From: Candidatus Tectimicrobiota bacterium
Lineage (GTDB): Bacteria > JACPUC01
Length of the DNA: 64,000 bases
Reading direction: 5' to 3'
NCBI GenBank assembly: GCA_016192455.1
Contig: JACPUC010000018.1
Location: 1 to 64,000, forward strand
Shown here: positions 1 to 9,806 of the stretch, piece by piece
Position numbering within the stretch: position 1 is the stretch's first letter
Layout of the letters: each line of letters opens with the position of its first letter
Made by a program: the position numbers and the translations under genes
Notes under the pieces: generated by a model
What the model saw: the letters and a program-made list of their open reading frames with translations, nothing else
What the model was told of the DNA's origin: nothing
The model's database searches: none

Positions 1-254
1 CCGTTATCCTGGAAGACCACCGTGGGGTTGGACCTGGTGGAGTTGAAGGCGAAGTGGAAATCGACCCGCGAAGGGAAGGAACCGGAGAAGTCGCTCGCGA
101 CGACCGTGCCGGTCTCCAAGTCGAACCCCGCGCTCTCGAAAGTGAGTGTGGCGGAGGTGCTCGTCTGGGCGGGAGCCGATGCAGCGAGCAGCCCCGTAAA
201 CAGAATGCCGAGGATTGTGGGGATGACGAGGAAGCGTGCCTGTAAACGTTTCAT
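1..254 (-). CDS. secreted protein of unknown function, N-terminal part, cut by window edge
   Basis: Reading the minus strand from an ATG at 254 gives an open frame to the left edge with no stop. The first about 30 residues form a good Sec signal peptide: basic start MKRLQARF, a hydrophobic core (VIPTILGILFTGLLAA) and an SAPAQ-type cleavage site. The mature part that is visible (about 54 residues) is rich in Ser, Thr, Phe and Asp and looks like a beta-rich exported domain, but I do not recognise the family. An AAGGGGG ribosome-binding site lies about 8 bases upstream of the ATG, which decides the start. The upstream region is long (about 800 bases to acs, divergent), so a sizeable 5' leader is possible. 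The export prediction is solid; the function is unknown. Confidence 0.75.
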   Translation of the reverse strand, partial: MKRLQARFLVIPTILGILFTGLLAASAPAQTSTSATLTFESAGFDLETGTVVASDFSGSFPSRVDFHFAFNSTRSNPTVVFQDN

Positions 255-486
255 GAGAAAACCCCCTTCATGGCTGCGCAACGGCGGAGCGGAAGACCTG
301 CGAACCTCCTCTCGCGGTCGCGTAGGCGATTCCTGACCCCTTCTCCCCGCTCGGGGCGCGCCGGCGTTCTGGGCGGGCGGTGAGCTGAGGCGCCGGTCGT
401 CCAGCTTGTCGAGGTGTTCCTGTCAAGCAGGGCCCCTCACTGCCCCTGAAGCTGCATCCCTCCTCTTGAGCGGGGCACGGCGAGAC

Positions 487-576
487 GGCCTTTGCCGGCG
501 AAGCTCGGCGTGGGAACGACGCAAAAGCCCTCGACTGCTCTCCACAGTCGAGCTGGCGGCCACTCTCGGCTTTTTT
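487..576 (+). ncRNA. possible structured RNA ending in a terminator-like hairpin
   Basis: On the plus strand GGC (487-489) can pair with GCC (527-529), enclosing a GCCG/CGGC hairpin (494-497 with 506-509) and the segment GACGCAAAAGCC (518-529). An 8-bp hairpin, CTCGACTG with CAGTCGAG (530-537 and 545-552), follows. An outer AAAAGCC (523-529)/GGCTTTT (568-574) pairing then runs into six T (571-576). The GACGCAAA(A)GCC core and the hairpin order recall the cyclic-di-GMP-I (GEMM) riboswitch, but the conserved GGCAAACC segment is not present (GGCCTTTG instead), so this is not a firm match. It could simply be an intrinsic terminator with extra stems. No gene follows closely on the same strand. Confidence 0.22.
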
Positions 577-959
577 ACAGACCACTCCTCTGCTAAAAGA
601 CGAACTGGAGGGCGAAACCTTCTCCTAAAATAACACAGAATTTCAACAATTACGTCATGTCAACCCCCCAAGTTCGTCGTCTGGGTTGCTCGCCGCAGCC
701 CTGTAGGAAAGTCTTTCGCTGGGTGGGGGGAGCCCTCGCTCGGTCCAGCCGGCGGGCCGCAAGCTGCTGGCGGACTGTTTTGCGGCGCGTCCTCCTGCCC
801 TTGCCGCAACAGCGCGGCGTGGGCGAGGTGGAGTTTTTGCAGCGATTTGACTACCATAGGGCGCTTGATGCGCCGCCAAAACGCTAGCAGGACGAAGAAG
901 CGGCTGGGGCCTCGTGGCGCTCCGGCGCGGGTTCGTCTGGGCTGCCGACGGCCCGACGA

Positions 960-988
960 TTGACACAGCGCCGCAGGCTTCCTACGAT
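960..988 (+). promoter_or_regulatory. sigma-70-like promoter for acs
   Basis: TTGACA (960-965), a 17-base spacer and TACGAT (983-988). The -35 matches the consensus fully and the -10 in four of six positions. Initiation would fall near 995, giving a leader of about 65 bases before the acs start. Confidence 0.5.
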
Positions 989-1062
989 CACTCCACCATG
1001 CTGTACAGGGCACCCACGCACGACGGTCAAGGTGCGCAAGAAGGAAAGAAGGAGAAGGATGT

Positions 1063-3018
1063 ATGACCGACCAGCGCATGGATATCGACACGATCCTCAA
1101 GGAGGATCGGCTGTTTCCGCCTCCCGCTTCCTTCAGCGCGTCAGCCCACGTCAAGAGTATGGCGGAGTACGAGGCGCATTACAACAAGGCCAAGGATGAC
1201 CCGGAAGGATTTTGGGGAGAGATCGGCAGGGAGCTTTACTGGGACGCGCCGTGGCAGCGTGTCCTGGAGTGGGAGTCGCCCTTTGCCAAGTGGTTCGTCG
1301 GCGGCAAGACGAACCTGTCGTACAACTGCCTTGACCGGCACCTGAACACCTGGCGGCGCAACAAGGCGGCCCTCATCTGGGAGGGGGAACCGGGCGAGAC
1401 CCGCATCTTCACCTACCAGCAGCTCCACTACGAGGTCTGCCGCTTCGCCAACGCCCTGAAGCGCCTCGGCGTGAAGACGGGGGATCGCGTCGCCATCTAC
1501 ATGCCGATGATCCCCGAGCTGCCGATCGCCATGCTGGCCTGCGCCCGCATCGGCGCCCCCCACAGCATTGTCTTTGGAGGCTTCAGCTCCGAGGCCCTGG
1601 CCGATCGCGTCAATGATACCGAGGCGAAGATCATCATCACCTCCGACGGCGGCTATCGGCGAGGCCACATCGTGCCCCTGAAGGAGAACGTGGACGGCGC
1701 CCTGGAGAAGACCCCGACCATCGAACACTGCATCGTCTACCGGCGCTGCGGCAACCACATTGCCATGCGCGCCGGGCGGGACCTCTGGTGGCACGAGTTG
1801 GTCGAGGCTGAGTCCGGCTCCTGCCCTCATGTACCGCTCGATAGCGAGCACCCGCTCTACATCCTCTATACCAGCGGTTCCACCGGGCGCCCCAAGGGGG
1901 TGCTGCATACCACCGGCGGCTACTTGGTCGGCACCTACCTTACCAGCAAGTGGGTCTTCGACCTGAAGGACGAGGATACCTTCTGGTGCACGGCTGACAT
2001 CGGCTGGGTTACCGGGCACAGCTACATCGTTTACGGCATCCTCGCCAATGGCGCCACCTCATTGATGTATGAGGGGGCTCCGAATACACCCGATCCGGGA
2101 CGCTTCTGGAAGATCATCGAGAAGTACCGGGTGAACATCCTCTACACCGCCCCCACGGCAATCCGCACCTTCATCAAGTGGGGTGACGAATGGCCGAACA
2201 AGTATGACCTCAGTTCCCTGCGGCTCCTTGGCACCGTCGGCGAGCCGATCAATCCAGAGGCCTGGATCTGGTACCACAAGACCATCGGCAAGGAGCGCTG
2301 TCCCATCGTCGATACCTGGTGGCAAACGGAGACCGGCTGCATCATGATCACCCCCCTACCCGGCGCCACGCCCTTGAAGCCCGGCTCGGCCACGCGCCCC
2401 TTCCCCGGCGTGGTTGCCGACGTGGTGCGCCAGGACGGCACCTCGGTGGGCCACCAGAGTGGCGGCTTGCTGGTGATCACGCGCCCCTGGCCGGCCATGC
2501 TGCGCACCATCTACAAGGACCCGGAGCGCTACAAGACGGAGTACTGGATGCACATCCCGGGAGTCTACTTCACCGGCGATGGGGCGCGCTGCGATAAGGA
2601 CGGCTACTTTTGGATCATGGGGCGCGTCGACGACGTCATCAACATCGCCGGCCATCGTCTCGGCACCATGGAGGTGGAGAGCGCCCTGGTGAGCCACGAG
2701 AAGGTGGCCGAGGCGGCCGTGGTTGGCAAGCCGGATGAGATCAAGGGGCAGGCCCTGGAGGCGTTCGTCACCCTCGAGGGAGGGGTGGCGCCGACGGAGG
2801 CCCTCAAGGAGGCCCTCAAGGAGCATGTCGTGAAGGAGATCGGAGCCATCGCCCGGCCCGACCGCATCCGCTTCACCGAAAACCTGCCCAAGACCCGCAG
2901 CGGCAAGATCATGCGACGCCTCCTGAAGGATATCGCCGCCGGTTCCCAGACGGTGCAGGACACCTCGACGCTGGAGGACTTCTCAGTTCTGGCCCGCCTG
3001 CGGGAGGAGGAGGAGTAG
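1063..3018 (+). CDS. acs: acetyl-CoA synthetase (AMP-forming)
   Basis: Activates acetate to acetyl-CoA through acetyl-AMP in the cytoplasm. The 651-residue length is that of the family. Seen in order: an N-terminal ACAS region, the phosphate-binding loop [11 protein letters not shown] (about residue 268), TWWQTETG (about 419), [18 protein letters not shown] (about 505) and the C-terminal [10 protein letters not shown] (about 610-618). That last motif carries the lysine that in this family is catalytic and silenced by acetylation. The start is set by GGAGAAGG just upstream of the ATG. The gene stands alone behind its own promoter (960-988). An AcuB-like CBS-ACT protein, often linked to acetate/acetoin metabolism, lies about 10 kb away and may be functionally related, but that is only an inference. 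Confidence 0.97.
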   Translation: MTDQRMDIDTILKEDRLFPPPASFSASAHVKSMAEYEAHYNKAKDDPEGFWGEIGRELYWDAPWQRVLEWESPFAKWFVGGKTNLSYNCLDRHLNTWRRNKAALIWEGEPGETRIFTYQQLHYEVCRFANALKRLGVKTGDRVAIYMPMIPELPIAMLACARIGAPHSIVFGGFSSEALADRVNDTEAKIIITSDGGYRRGHIVPLKENVDGALEKTPTIEHCIVYRRCGNHIAMRAGRDLWWHELVEAESGSCPHVPLDSEHPLYILYTSGSTGRPKGVLHTTGGYLVGTYLTSKWVFDLKDEDTFWCTADIGWVTGHSYIVYGILANGATSLMYEGAPNTPDPGRFWKIIEKYRVNILYTAPTAIRTFIKWGDEWPNKYDLSSLRLLGTVGEPINPEAWIWYHKTIGKERCPIVDTWWQTETGCIMITPLPGATPLKPGSATRPFPGVVADVVRQDGTSVGHQSGGLLVITRPWPAMLRTIYKDPERYKTEYWMHIPGVYFTGDGARCDKDGYFWIMGRVDDVINIAGHRLGTMEVESALVSHEKVAEAAVVGKPDEIKGQALEAFVTLEGGVAPTEALKEALKEHVVKEIGAIARPDRIRFTENLPKTRSGKIMRRLLKDIAAGSQTVQDTSTLEDFSVLARLREEEE

Positions 3019-3280
3019 GCTGTTGGACTGGCGAGGGTTGATGCGCTCCCGGAGGAACCAACGAAAGCTGTGGCGACGCTGGGGGCGCGGGGCAGCGGCC
3101 GCGCGGCATGCGGCCAGGGGCACGCTGCATTCCTGGACTGTTCGAAGGCGGGGGTAAGGGCGGGCGCCGGCGAGAGGGTGGCGCGTGGGCACCTCGCGAC
3201 GGAACGGCTGGGGGCGCTGGGCTGGAGCAAAGCCAGGGTGCGCCTGCATACTGGCTGGTGGAGGCAGGGCGACCACCACC

Positions 3281-4528
<1,248 letters not shown>

Positions 4529-5011
4529 CTAAAGCATCTGGTCGGGGTATCCAGGCGTCCGCAGGATGACGGTTCCCGTGGCGATGTGCATCTTCAGCGT
4601 GCGACTCCTCGTCCCGCCCACTGCTTCCGCCGCGAGCGTGAGATGATTCTGCGCCAGAAGCTGCAACAGAACGCGGTAATTCTTCGTGCCGATATCGAAG
4701 CTCTCCCCCTGGTGCAGGATTGAAGCCCCTCCGGCGACCTTGAGGACCAGGCGGTGCCGCGCCGCTCCGAGCTGAGAGGCCGTCAGCAGGAGGAGCGGCA
4801 GCCCCGAATCGCAGAAGACCGCGGGCTGACGCTTGGCGCGCTCCTGGTTCACCGCCGAGGTGGGAAGCATGAAGTGCAGCATCCCCCCGACGCGAGCAAG
4901 CGGGTCGTAGATCGTCACCCCCAGGCAGGTCCCCAAGGCATAGGTGACGAGGCACGTCTCCGGGTCCCGGGTGACGAAGTACTCTCCAACTCCGACCGTG
5001 ATCTGTTTCAT
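4529..5011 (-). CDS. cheD: chemoreceptor glutamine deamidase CheD
   Basis: Deamidates glutamines of methyl-accepting receptors and in several bacteria also binds CheC. The 160-residue product has the CheD signature: a catalytic Cys in ALGTCLGV (C29) and His in GGMLHFMLP (H46), the papain-like pair of the family, followed by the typical C-terminal TGTVILR-type region. The frame is open further upstream, but the ATG at 5011 opens straight into KQITVGVGEYFV and leaves a 28-base gap to cheR, whereas a longer start would run into cheR. The ribosome-binding site is weak, so coupling to cheR translation is possible. Confidence 0.92.
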   Translation of the reverse strand: MKQITVGVGEYFVTRDPETCLVTYALGTCLGVTIYDPLARVGGMLHFMLPTSAVNQERAKRQPAVFCDSGLPLLLLTASQLGAARHRLVLKVAGGASILHQGESFDIGTKNYRVLLQLLAQNHLTLAAEAVGGTRSRTLKMHIATGTVILRTPGYPDQML

Positions 5012-5039
5012 GCAAGACAGTGCCAAGCCGTGCCCTTCT

Positions 5040-5897
5040 TCAGATACGTTGGTAGACCGCCGGCTGCCGGTAGCGCAGACGTGCGTGCAGTCCCGCCAGG
5101 CTCTCCGAATGTCCCACGAAGAGGTACCCTTTGGGGGCGAGCACGCGGCAGAAACGCTCCACCACCTCATGCTGGTCCTGGCGTGCAAAGTAGATCAAGA
5201 CGTTGCGGCAGAAGATGAGGTCGAGGGCGCGGAACGGCACCTCCTGCAGCACGTTGTGGCGCGCAAATGTCACGAGACCAGCAAGCTCAGACTTGACGCG
5301 CAGGTAGCCGGACTGCCGGCCGACGCCGCGCTGGAAGTAACGGCTCAGAATGTCCTCCGAGGCGCCTCCCAGGCGTTCCTTGGGGTAGACGCCGCGTCGT
5401 GCCAGGGTGAGAACTCTGCTGGAGATATCGGTGCCGAGCACCTTGATCCTCAGCGAGGGAACCTGGCGGGCGTACTCGGAAAGGGTGATCGCCAGCGAGT
5501 ACGCCTCCTCGCCTGTTGAGCACCCTGCGCTCCAGGCGCGCACATCGCGCGGCTGGTGCGGCTGCCTCGAGCCCAGCAGCTCCGGCAGCGCCCGTTCGGC
5601 AAGGAAGCTGAAGTGCCCCGGCTCGCGGAAGAAGCTGGTGAGGTTGGTGGAGATCGCGTCGAGAAGGTGCATGAGCTCCACCATGCCGGGGTCCGTCAGC
5701 ACCCAGCGGTAGTACTGCCGGAACGTTCGGCAACCGATGGCACGCAGGCGCGGCAGAAGGCGCGTGCGCAAGAACTCTTTCTTGTTGGGTCCCAGGTTGA
5801 TGCCGCTCTCTTTCCAGATCAACGTGCGGAAGAGATCGAACTCCTTGTCGTTGAGTTCGGCGTCGCACGCCTGGAACGTCTTTCCGCCCGCGCGCAT
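5040..5897 (-). CDS. cheR: chemotaxis protein methyltransferase CheR
   Basis: Methylates glutamates of chemoreceptors with S-adenosylmethionine and opposes CheB. An N-terminal helical CheR domain is followed by a Rossmann methyltransferase domain with the SAM-binding motif WSAGCSTGEEAYSLAI, LGTDISSRVL and LDLIFCRNVLIYF. A GTG at 5933 is the furthest start, but the ATG at 5897 has AGGGGG eight bases upstream and is preferred, giving 285 residues, normal for the family. It sits between cheW and cheD in the operon. Confidence 0.95.
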   Translation of the reverse strand: MRAGGKTFQACDAELNDKEFDLFRTLIWKESGINLGPNKKEFLRTRLLPRLRAIGCRTFRQYYRWVLTDPGMVELMHLLDAISTNLTSFFREPGHFSFLAERALPELLGSRQPHQPRDVRAWSAGCSTGEEAYSLAITLSEYARQVPSLRIKVLGTDISSRVLTLARRGVYPKERLGGASEDILSRYFQRGVGRQSGYLRVKSELAGLVTFARHNVLQEVPFRALDLIFCRNVLIYFARQDQHEVVERFCRVLAPKGYLFVGHSESLAGLHARLRYRQPAVYQRI

Positions 5898-6174
5898 CAC
5901 GCCTGCCCCCTGACGCCCGCCGTTGAGCGACACCTTGCTGCCATGATCCGAGACTAAGCGGCACCGGGAGGGTCATCCATCCTTAACGCCCGCGGCAGCC
6001 GCCAGGCTTAGTGGCTCGACTGGGCGAACGCTCCGAGCCGACACCGGCGTCGGGGACGCGCGCTCGGCTGGAGCGGCTGAGGTCTGCGGCCGCGAAGGCA
6101 CCCTCCTGCCAATGCGGTCGAAGAACGCCTCGAGGTGCGGCGCGGCGGCGGGGCCTGGCGCCGTCTGCATCTGC

Positions 6175-6669
6175 TCAACTCTGCACGAAGACGAACTCCT
6201 TTCCCCCCAGGACCTCCTCGATCTGGAGCAGCATCATGACCCGTCCCTTCACCTTGGCGATGCCCATGATGGAGGCGGCGTCGCGCTGCGCGCCGAGGGC
6301 GGGCGTCGGCTCAATATCCCGGGCGTGAATGAGGAGCACCTCGGAGACCTGATCGACCACAACGCCGATAAGGGTATGGTGGACCTCCACCACGATGATG
6401 CACGTCTCAAGGCCGGCAAGGGCCGCGGCCATGCCGAAGCGCAGGCGCAAGTCCACCACGGGAATGATCTTACCGCGCAGGTTGGTCACCCCTCTCACGT
6501 AGGGCGGCGTTTGCGGCACCGCGGTGATGGGAAGCTCGCCGATGATTTCGCGCACCTGGAGGATGTTAATGCCGTACTCCTCATCCCCGAGGCCGAAGGT
6601 GAGGTACTTCCCTTCCAAGAGCCGGATTGCTTCTGGGATCGCCTGCGCCTCTGGCAGAGCATCCATCAT
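6175..6669 (-). CDS. cheW: chemotaxis coupling protein CheW
   Basis: Adapter that couples receptors to the kinase CheA at the membrane array. The product is a single CheW SH3-like double barrel of 164 residues. It shows YLTFGLGDEEYGINILQVRE and the conserved segment RGVTNLRGKIIPVVDLR, then MGIAKVKGRVMMLL near the end. Longer starts at 6792 or 6780 would overlap the end of cheA and add a low-complexity Pro/Ala stretch. The ATG pair at 6669 has GGGAGA about six bases upstream and gives the usual CheW length. It is the second gene of the operon. Confidence 0.93.
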   Translation of the reverse strand: MMDALPEAQAIPEAIRLLEGKYLTFGLGDEEYGINILQVREIIGELPITAVPQTPPYVRGVTNLRGKIIPVVDLRLRFGMAAALAGLETCIIVVEVHHTLIGVVVDQVSEVLLIHARDIEPTPALGAQRDAASIMGIAKVKGRVMMLLQIEEVLGGKEFVFVQS

Positions 6670-6748
6670 GAGGTCTCCCGATGCGGGGGCGGCATGTGCC
6701 CTTGCCGGAGCCGGGGCGACATGCCGCTCTCCATCACTATCAGCCGGC

Positions 6749-9301
6749 CTAACCGGAGTGCGCGGCAGGCCGCCCGACATGGCGCGGCGCACGGTCGCTC
6801 AACGGCGCCTCCGTTCGGCCGTTGCCCCCGGAGAGGCTGAGCGAGCCGCTGAAGCTGCTGCGCGTTGTGTGGACGTTGGCAAGCTCCATGAGGCCGGCGG
6901 GGTCGAGAATGAGGCCGACGCGCCCATCGCTCATGATCGACGCCCCCGAGATGCCTCGCAGGCCGCGGAAGCAGCGGCCCACATCCTTCACCACTACCTG
7001 GTGCTGGCCGAGCACGTCATCGACGAGCAGGCCGCAGCGGCGTTCGTCGCTCTCGATCAAGATGATCAGCCCTTCCTCATCCTCCCCGGGGAGTCCCTCC
7101 AGGTGGAAGAGGTCCGAGAGGCTGACGAGGGGGATGAGCCAGCCGCGCACGTTCGCCAAGATGGTAGTGCCGGCCACGCTGGAGAGGGGCAGGCTGCATC
7201 TCGTCATGGTCGTCAGGATCGAGACCGTCGGGATCACGTAGCGCTCGTTCCGCACCTTCACGAGCATGCCGTCGACGATCGCCATGCTCAGCGGCAGGCA
7301 CAGGGTGAAGGTGCTGCCGACGCCCTCCCGGCTGCTGATCTCAAGGGTGCCGCCCAAGCGTTCGATGCTCTTCGCCACCACGTCCAAGCCGACGCCGCGG
7401 CCGGAAATCTCGGTTGCCTGGCGATTCGTAGAGAACCCCGGCAGGAGCATGAAGCGGGTGATCTCCTGCTCGCTGTACGACACGGCGGGTTTCGCCAACC
7501 CCAGTTCCAGGGCGCGTTCGAGGAGCCGCGCCTTGTTGATCCCCTTGCCGTCGTCGGTCACCTCGACGAAGATCTTCCCCCCCTTGTTCCGGGCGCTGAG
7601 CTGGATGAGTCCCTCAACTGGCTTGCCAAGCGCCAGTCGCTCCGCCGGGGCTTCGATGCCGTGATCCACGGCGTTGCGCAGGACGTGCATGAGCGGGTCG
7701 GCCAGCTCATCAGTCAACGTCTTGTCGATCTCCGTCTCCTCGCCGCTCAGGCTCAGCCGCACCTGTTTGCCGGTTTTCTGCGCGGTATCGCGGACGATGC
7801 GCGTCATCTTTTGCAGAGTGTGACGCAGGGGGATGAGACGGGCCCGCATCACCTGGTGGTGGATCGTGCGGGTGATCTTGCCGAGGTTGGTCACCTTCTT
7901 GGCGATCTCGAGGTTTGCGTCTCCCGCCAGGTGTGGGTCGCGCGCCACCATCTCATAGCCGATCACCAGCTCGCCTACGCTCTCCATGAGCGAGTCGAGC
8001 TTCTCCGCATCCACTTTGATGGGCGCCGCCACTCGCTGGCGTTGTTGGGCGGCCAGCGATTCAACGACGTCGTGCTGCACCGCCCCCATGTCAACGAGGA
8101 TCTCGCCGATAACGCGCCCTTGTTGCGAGAGCGCTTCGGAGAGCTGCGCCGGGGTGATCTGGCCGGTGCTCAGGAGCATGGTCCCCAGGCGGTCTGCCTG
8201 GACCTGGCTCGGTGGCGCCTCGGGCGGCGCCTCGCCCTGGAGTACCAGCTCCATCTGCTGCACGGTGCGGGAGGCTCGCAGGGGGGGGATCTCCGCCGTG
8301 AACGGGAATCGTCCGTCGGCGGCGCTGGCAAGCTCGGTGAGGGCCTGGAGCCCACGGCTGCAGTAATCCACCGCTTCCAGAAGGGGGGAGACCAGGCGCG
8401 CCGAGATCGCCAGTTTCCCCTTGCGCACCTGGTCGAGGAGCGTTTCGGTCTGGTGGCACAGCCGGTTGATGGCGCGGAATCCGAGGAACCCCGAGGCCCC
8501 CTTGATGCTGTGGAAGGCACGAAAGAGCTCGTTGACAAGCTCCAGGTTGCCCGGCTGACTCTCCAGGGAGAGGATCTTCTGCTCGATGTGGTCGAGGTGC
8601 TCGCGCGACTCGTTCAGGTACTCCTGCAGCAGCGCCATGTCATCCTGGCTCTGCAGAGTGTACGCTTGGGGGGTCTCGAGGACATCCTCCGGAGTCGAGC
8701 GCTCCAGCGGCGTACTCCTCGGGGCGGGTGGCGGGGCTTCTTTGACGGGTTCGTTGTCAGACGAGGCGGGAGCGGCGGTTGGCTCGGACAACGAGGCCGC
8801 CGAGGTGGCGCCCGGCGGGTCGTCAGCCAGGCTGGGGGATGGGCCGTCGGGCCCGCTCGACGCTTCGAGGTCAGGCGAAGCCTCGGTCTCGCCACCGAGA
8901 TCGAACCACGCCACCTCGTCCTCAGGCACGGCGGGATCAGCGCGTTGCGGCTCGGCAGGGGGGACCGCGGCCTCGGCCGGGCTCGCTTCCCCGATGAGGT
9001 CACACAGGGTATCGATAACCTGGCCTAGGCGCGACAGCGCCGCGGCGCCATCCTGCACCTCGTCGAGGATCGCTTCCTGGCAGAGCGTGACGAGCTCGCC
9101 GATGATTGGCTGCGCGGCAGCGTGCGCCGACTCGCTCAACAAGGCTTGCAGGCGCTCCCCCTTCGTCAGGAGTTGCCCGAGGGTCTGCTTATCCTGGAAT
9201 CCGGCATCGAGGAGCACGGCAGCGAGGGAGATCTCCTCGATGATGGTGCTTGCCTCGGTGGCGCTGTGGGAGGGAGGGGTGTCGCCGCACGGCTCTGTCA
9301 T
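6749..9301 (-). CDS. cheA: chemotaxis histidine kinase CheA with N-terminal extension and MshEN-like insert
   Basis: Phosphorylates CheY/CheB-type regulators in response to receptors. From the ATG at 9301 (GGAG six bases upstream) the product is about 850 residues, longer than usual. In order: a helical region (1-105) without the HPt signature; a Pro/Ala/Ser/Glu linker (105-220); an HPt domain with the phospho-His in FRAFHSIKGASGF (about 264); an insert (about 371-420) made of two repeats like LGTMLLSTGQITPAQLSEAL; the dimerisation helices (425-500); the ATPase domain with LRNAVDHGIE (N box) and GRGVGLDVV; and a CheW-like regulatory domain at the end. The insert resembles the N-terminal MshE/GspE domain that can bind cyclic-di-GMP. 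The frame stays open to 9829, but nothing supports coding upstream of 9301. No receptor or cheY lies in the window. Confidence 0.95.
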   Translation of the reverse strand: MTEPCGDTPPSHSATEASTIIEEISLAAVLLDAGFQDKQTLGQLLTKGERLQALLSESAHAAAQPIIGELVTLCQEAILDEVQDGAAALSRLGQVIDTLCDLIGEASPAEAAVPPAEPQRADPAVPEDEVAWFDLGGETEASPDLEASSGPDGPSPSLADDPPGATSAASLSEPTAAPASSDNEPVKEAPPPAPRSTPLERSTPEDVLETPQAYTLQSQDDMALLQEYLNESREHLDHIEQKILSLESQPGNLELVNELFRAFHSIKGASGFLGFRAINRLCHQTETLLDQVRKGKLAISARLVSPLLEAVDYCSRGLQALTELASAADGRFPFTAEIPPLRASRTVQQMELVLQGEAPPEAPPSQVQADRLGTMLLSTGQITPAQLSEALSQQGRVIGEILVDMGAVQHDVVESLAAQQRQRVAAPIKVDAEKLDSLMESVGELVIGYEMVARDPHLAGDANLEIAKKVTNLGKITRTIHHQVMRARLIPLRHTLQKMTRIVRDTAQKTGKQVRLSLSGEETEIDKTLTDELADPLMHVLRNAVDHGIEAPAERLALGKPVEGLIQLSARNKGGKIFVEVTDDGKGINKARLLERALELGLAKPAVSYSEQEITRFMLLPGFSTNRQATEISGRGVGLDVVAKSIERLGGTLEISSREGVGSTFTLCLPLSMAIVDGMLVKVRNERYVIPTVSILTTMTRCSLPLSSVAGTTILANVRGWLIPLVSLSDLFHLEGLPGEDEEGLIILIESDERRCGLLVDDVLGQHQVVVKDVGRCFRGLRGISGASIMSDGRVGLILDPAGLMELANVHTTRSSFSGSLSLSGGNGRTEAPLSDRAPRHVGRPAAHSG

Positions 9302-9471
9302 GCCTGGCTCCGGGAACGAGGCACCGCGCGCCTGGCCGGTGGGCGCCGGTTCGAGGCGAGAGGGGCGACGCCTTGTCCACTTGTTTGGTCGCTGGAGGCC
9401 CCAGTACGTGCCTCCGCCGGTGCGGCGGCGGTTTCGCGCTTGGCTCGGTCTTCTGTTCGCCGAGGTGAGCA

Positions 9472-9486
9472 GCAAAAGATGTACCA
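9472..9486 (-). promoter_or_regulatory. candidate sigma-54 promoter of the cheA operon
   Basis: On the minus strand TGGTAC (complement of 9481-9486), five bases, then TTGC (complement of 9472-9475). This matches the -24/-12 pattern TGGCAC-N5-TTGC in all but one position, and the GG and GC are correctly spaced by ten bases. It would place initiation near 9460, with a leader of about 160 bases before cheA. Confidence 0.45.
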
Positions 9487-9719
9487 GGGAGGCCGGCGAC
9501 AGGGGGAGAAGGGGGAGAAGGGCTTGGGAGTGTGCCAAGGAGCGCGGTCCGCGGTTGGCAGCGGCATCCGGCTGTTGGGAAAGCACGCGACCGAGGGCGG
9601 GGTTTTTGACGCCGCCGGTGATGCCCCGGTGGCGCGAGGGGACCGTGGCGCCGCTTTGCCCCAGGCTCGACGTCCTCCCGGCAGGCGATCGGCTGCCCAG
9701 CGCGCGGGGCAGGGTGGGC

Positions 9720-9739
9720 GGGGGGTATCTATACCCCCC
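9720..9739. repeat. perfect 9-bp palindrome
   Basis: GGGGGGTAT (9720-9728) and ATACCCCCC (9731-9739) are separated by two bases. There is no T run on either side, so it is not a standard terminator. It lies about 70 bases past the stop of the UbiD-like gene and about 420 bases upstream of cheA. It could be an RNA hairpin protecting the ubiD-like transcript or a protein-binding site; neither can be shown from sequence. Confidence 0.4.
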
Positions 9740-9806
9740 CCAACATCTGCCTAAAAGCTCTGGTTCTCGCGCCTCGAGTTTTGCTGCCGCCTCCCCCGAG
9801 CCGCCG

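Larger units (their letters stand above)
255..1062. other. long divergent intergenic region
   Basis: About 800 bases between the secreted-protein gene (minus) and acs (plus). I see no convincing gene; the open frames lack ribosome-binding sites and recognisable sequence. It holds an AT-richer stretch (about 570-660), a strongly folded segment ending in a T run (about 487-576) and a sigma-70-like promoter for acs (960-988). Confidence 0.6.
9302..9806. other. intergenic region upstream of cheA
   Basis: About 500 bases between cheA and the UbiD-like gene, both on the minus strand. I see no gene. It holds a candidate sigma-54 promoter (9472-9486) and a perfect GC-rich palindrome (9720-9739). Confidence 0.55.
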
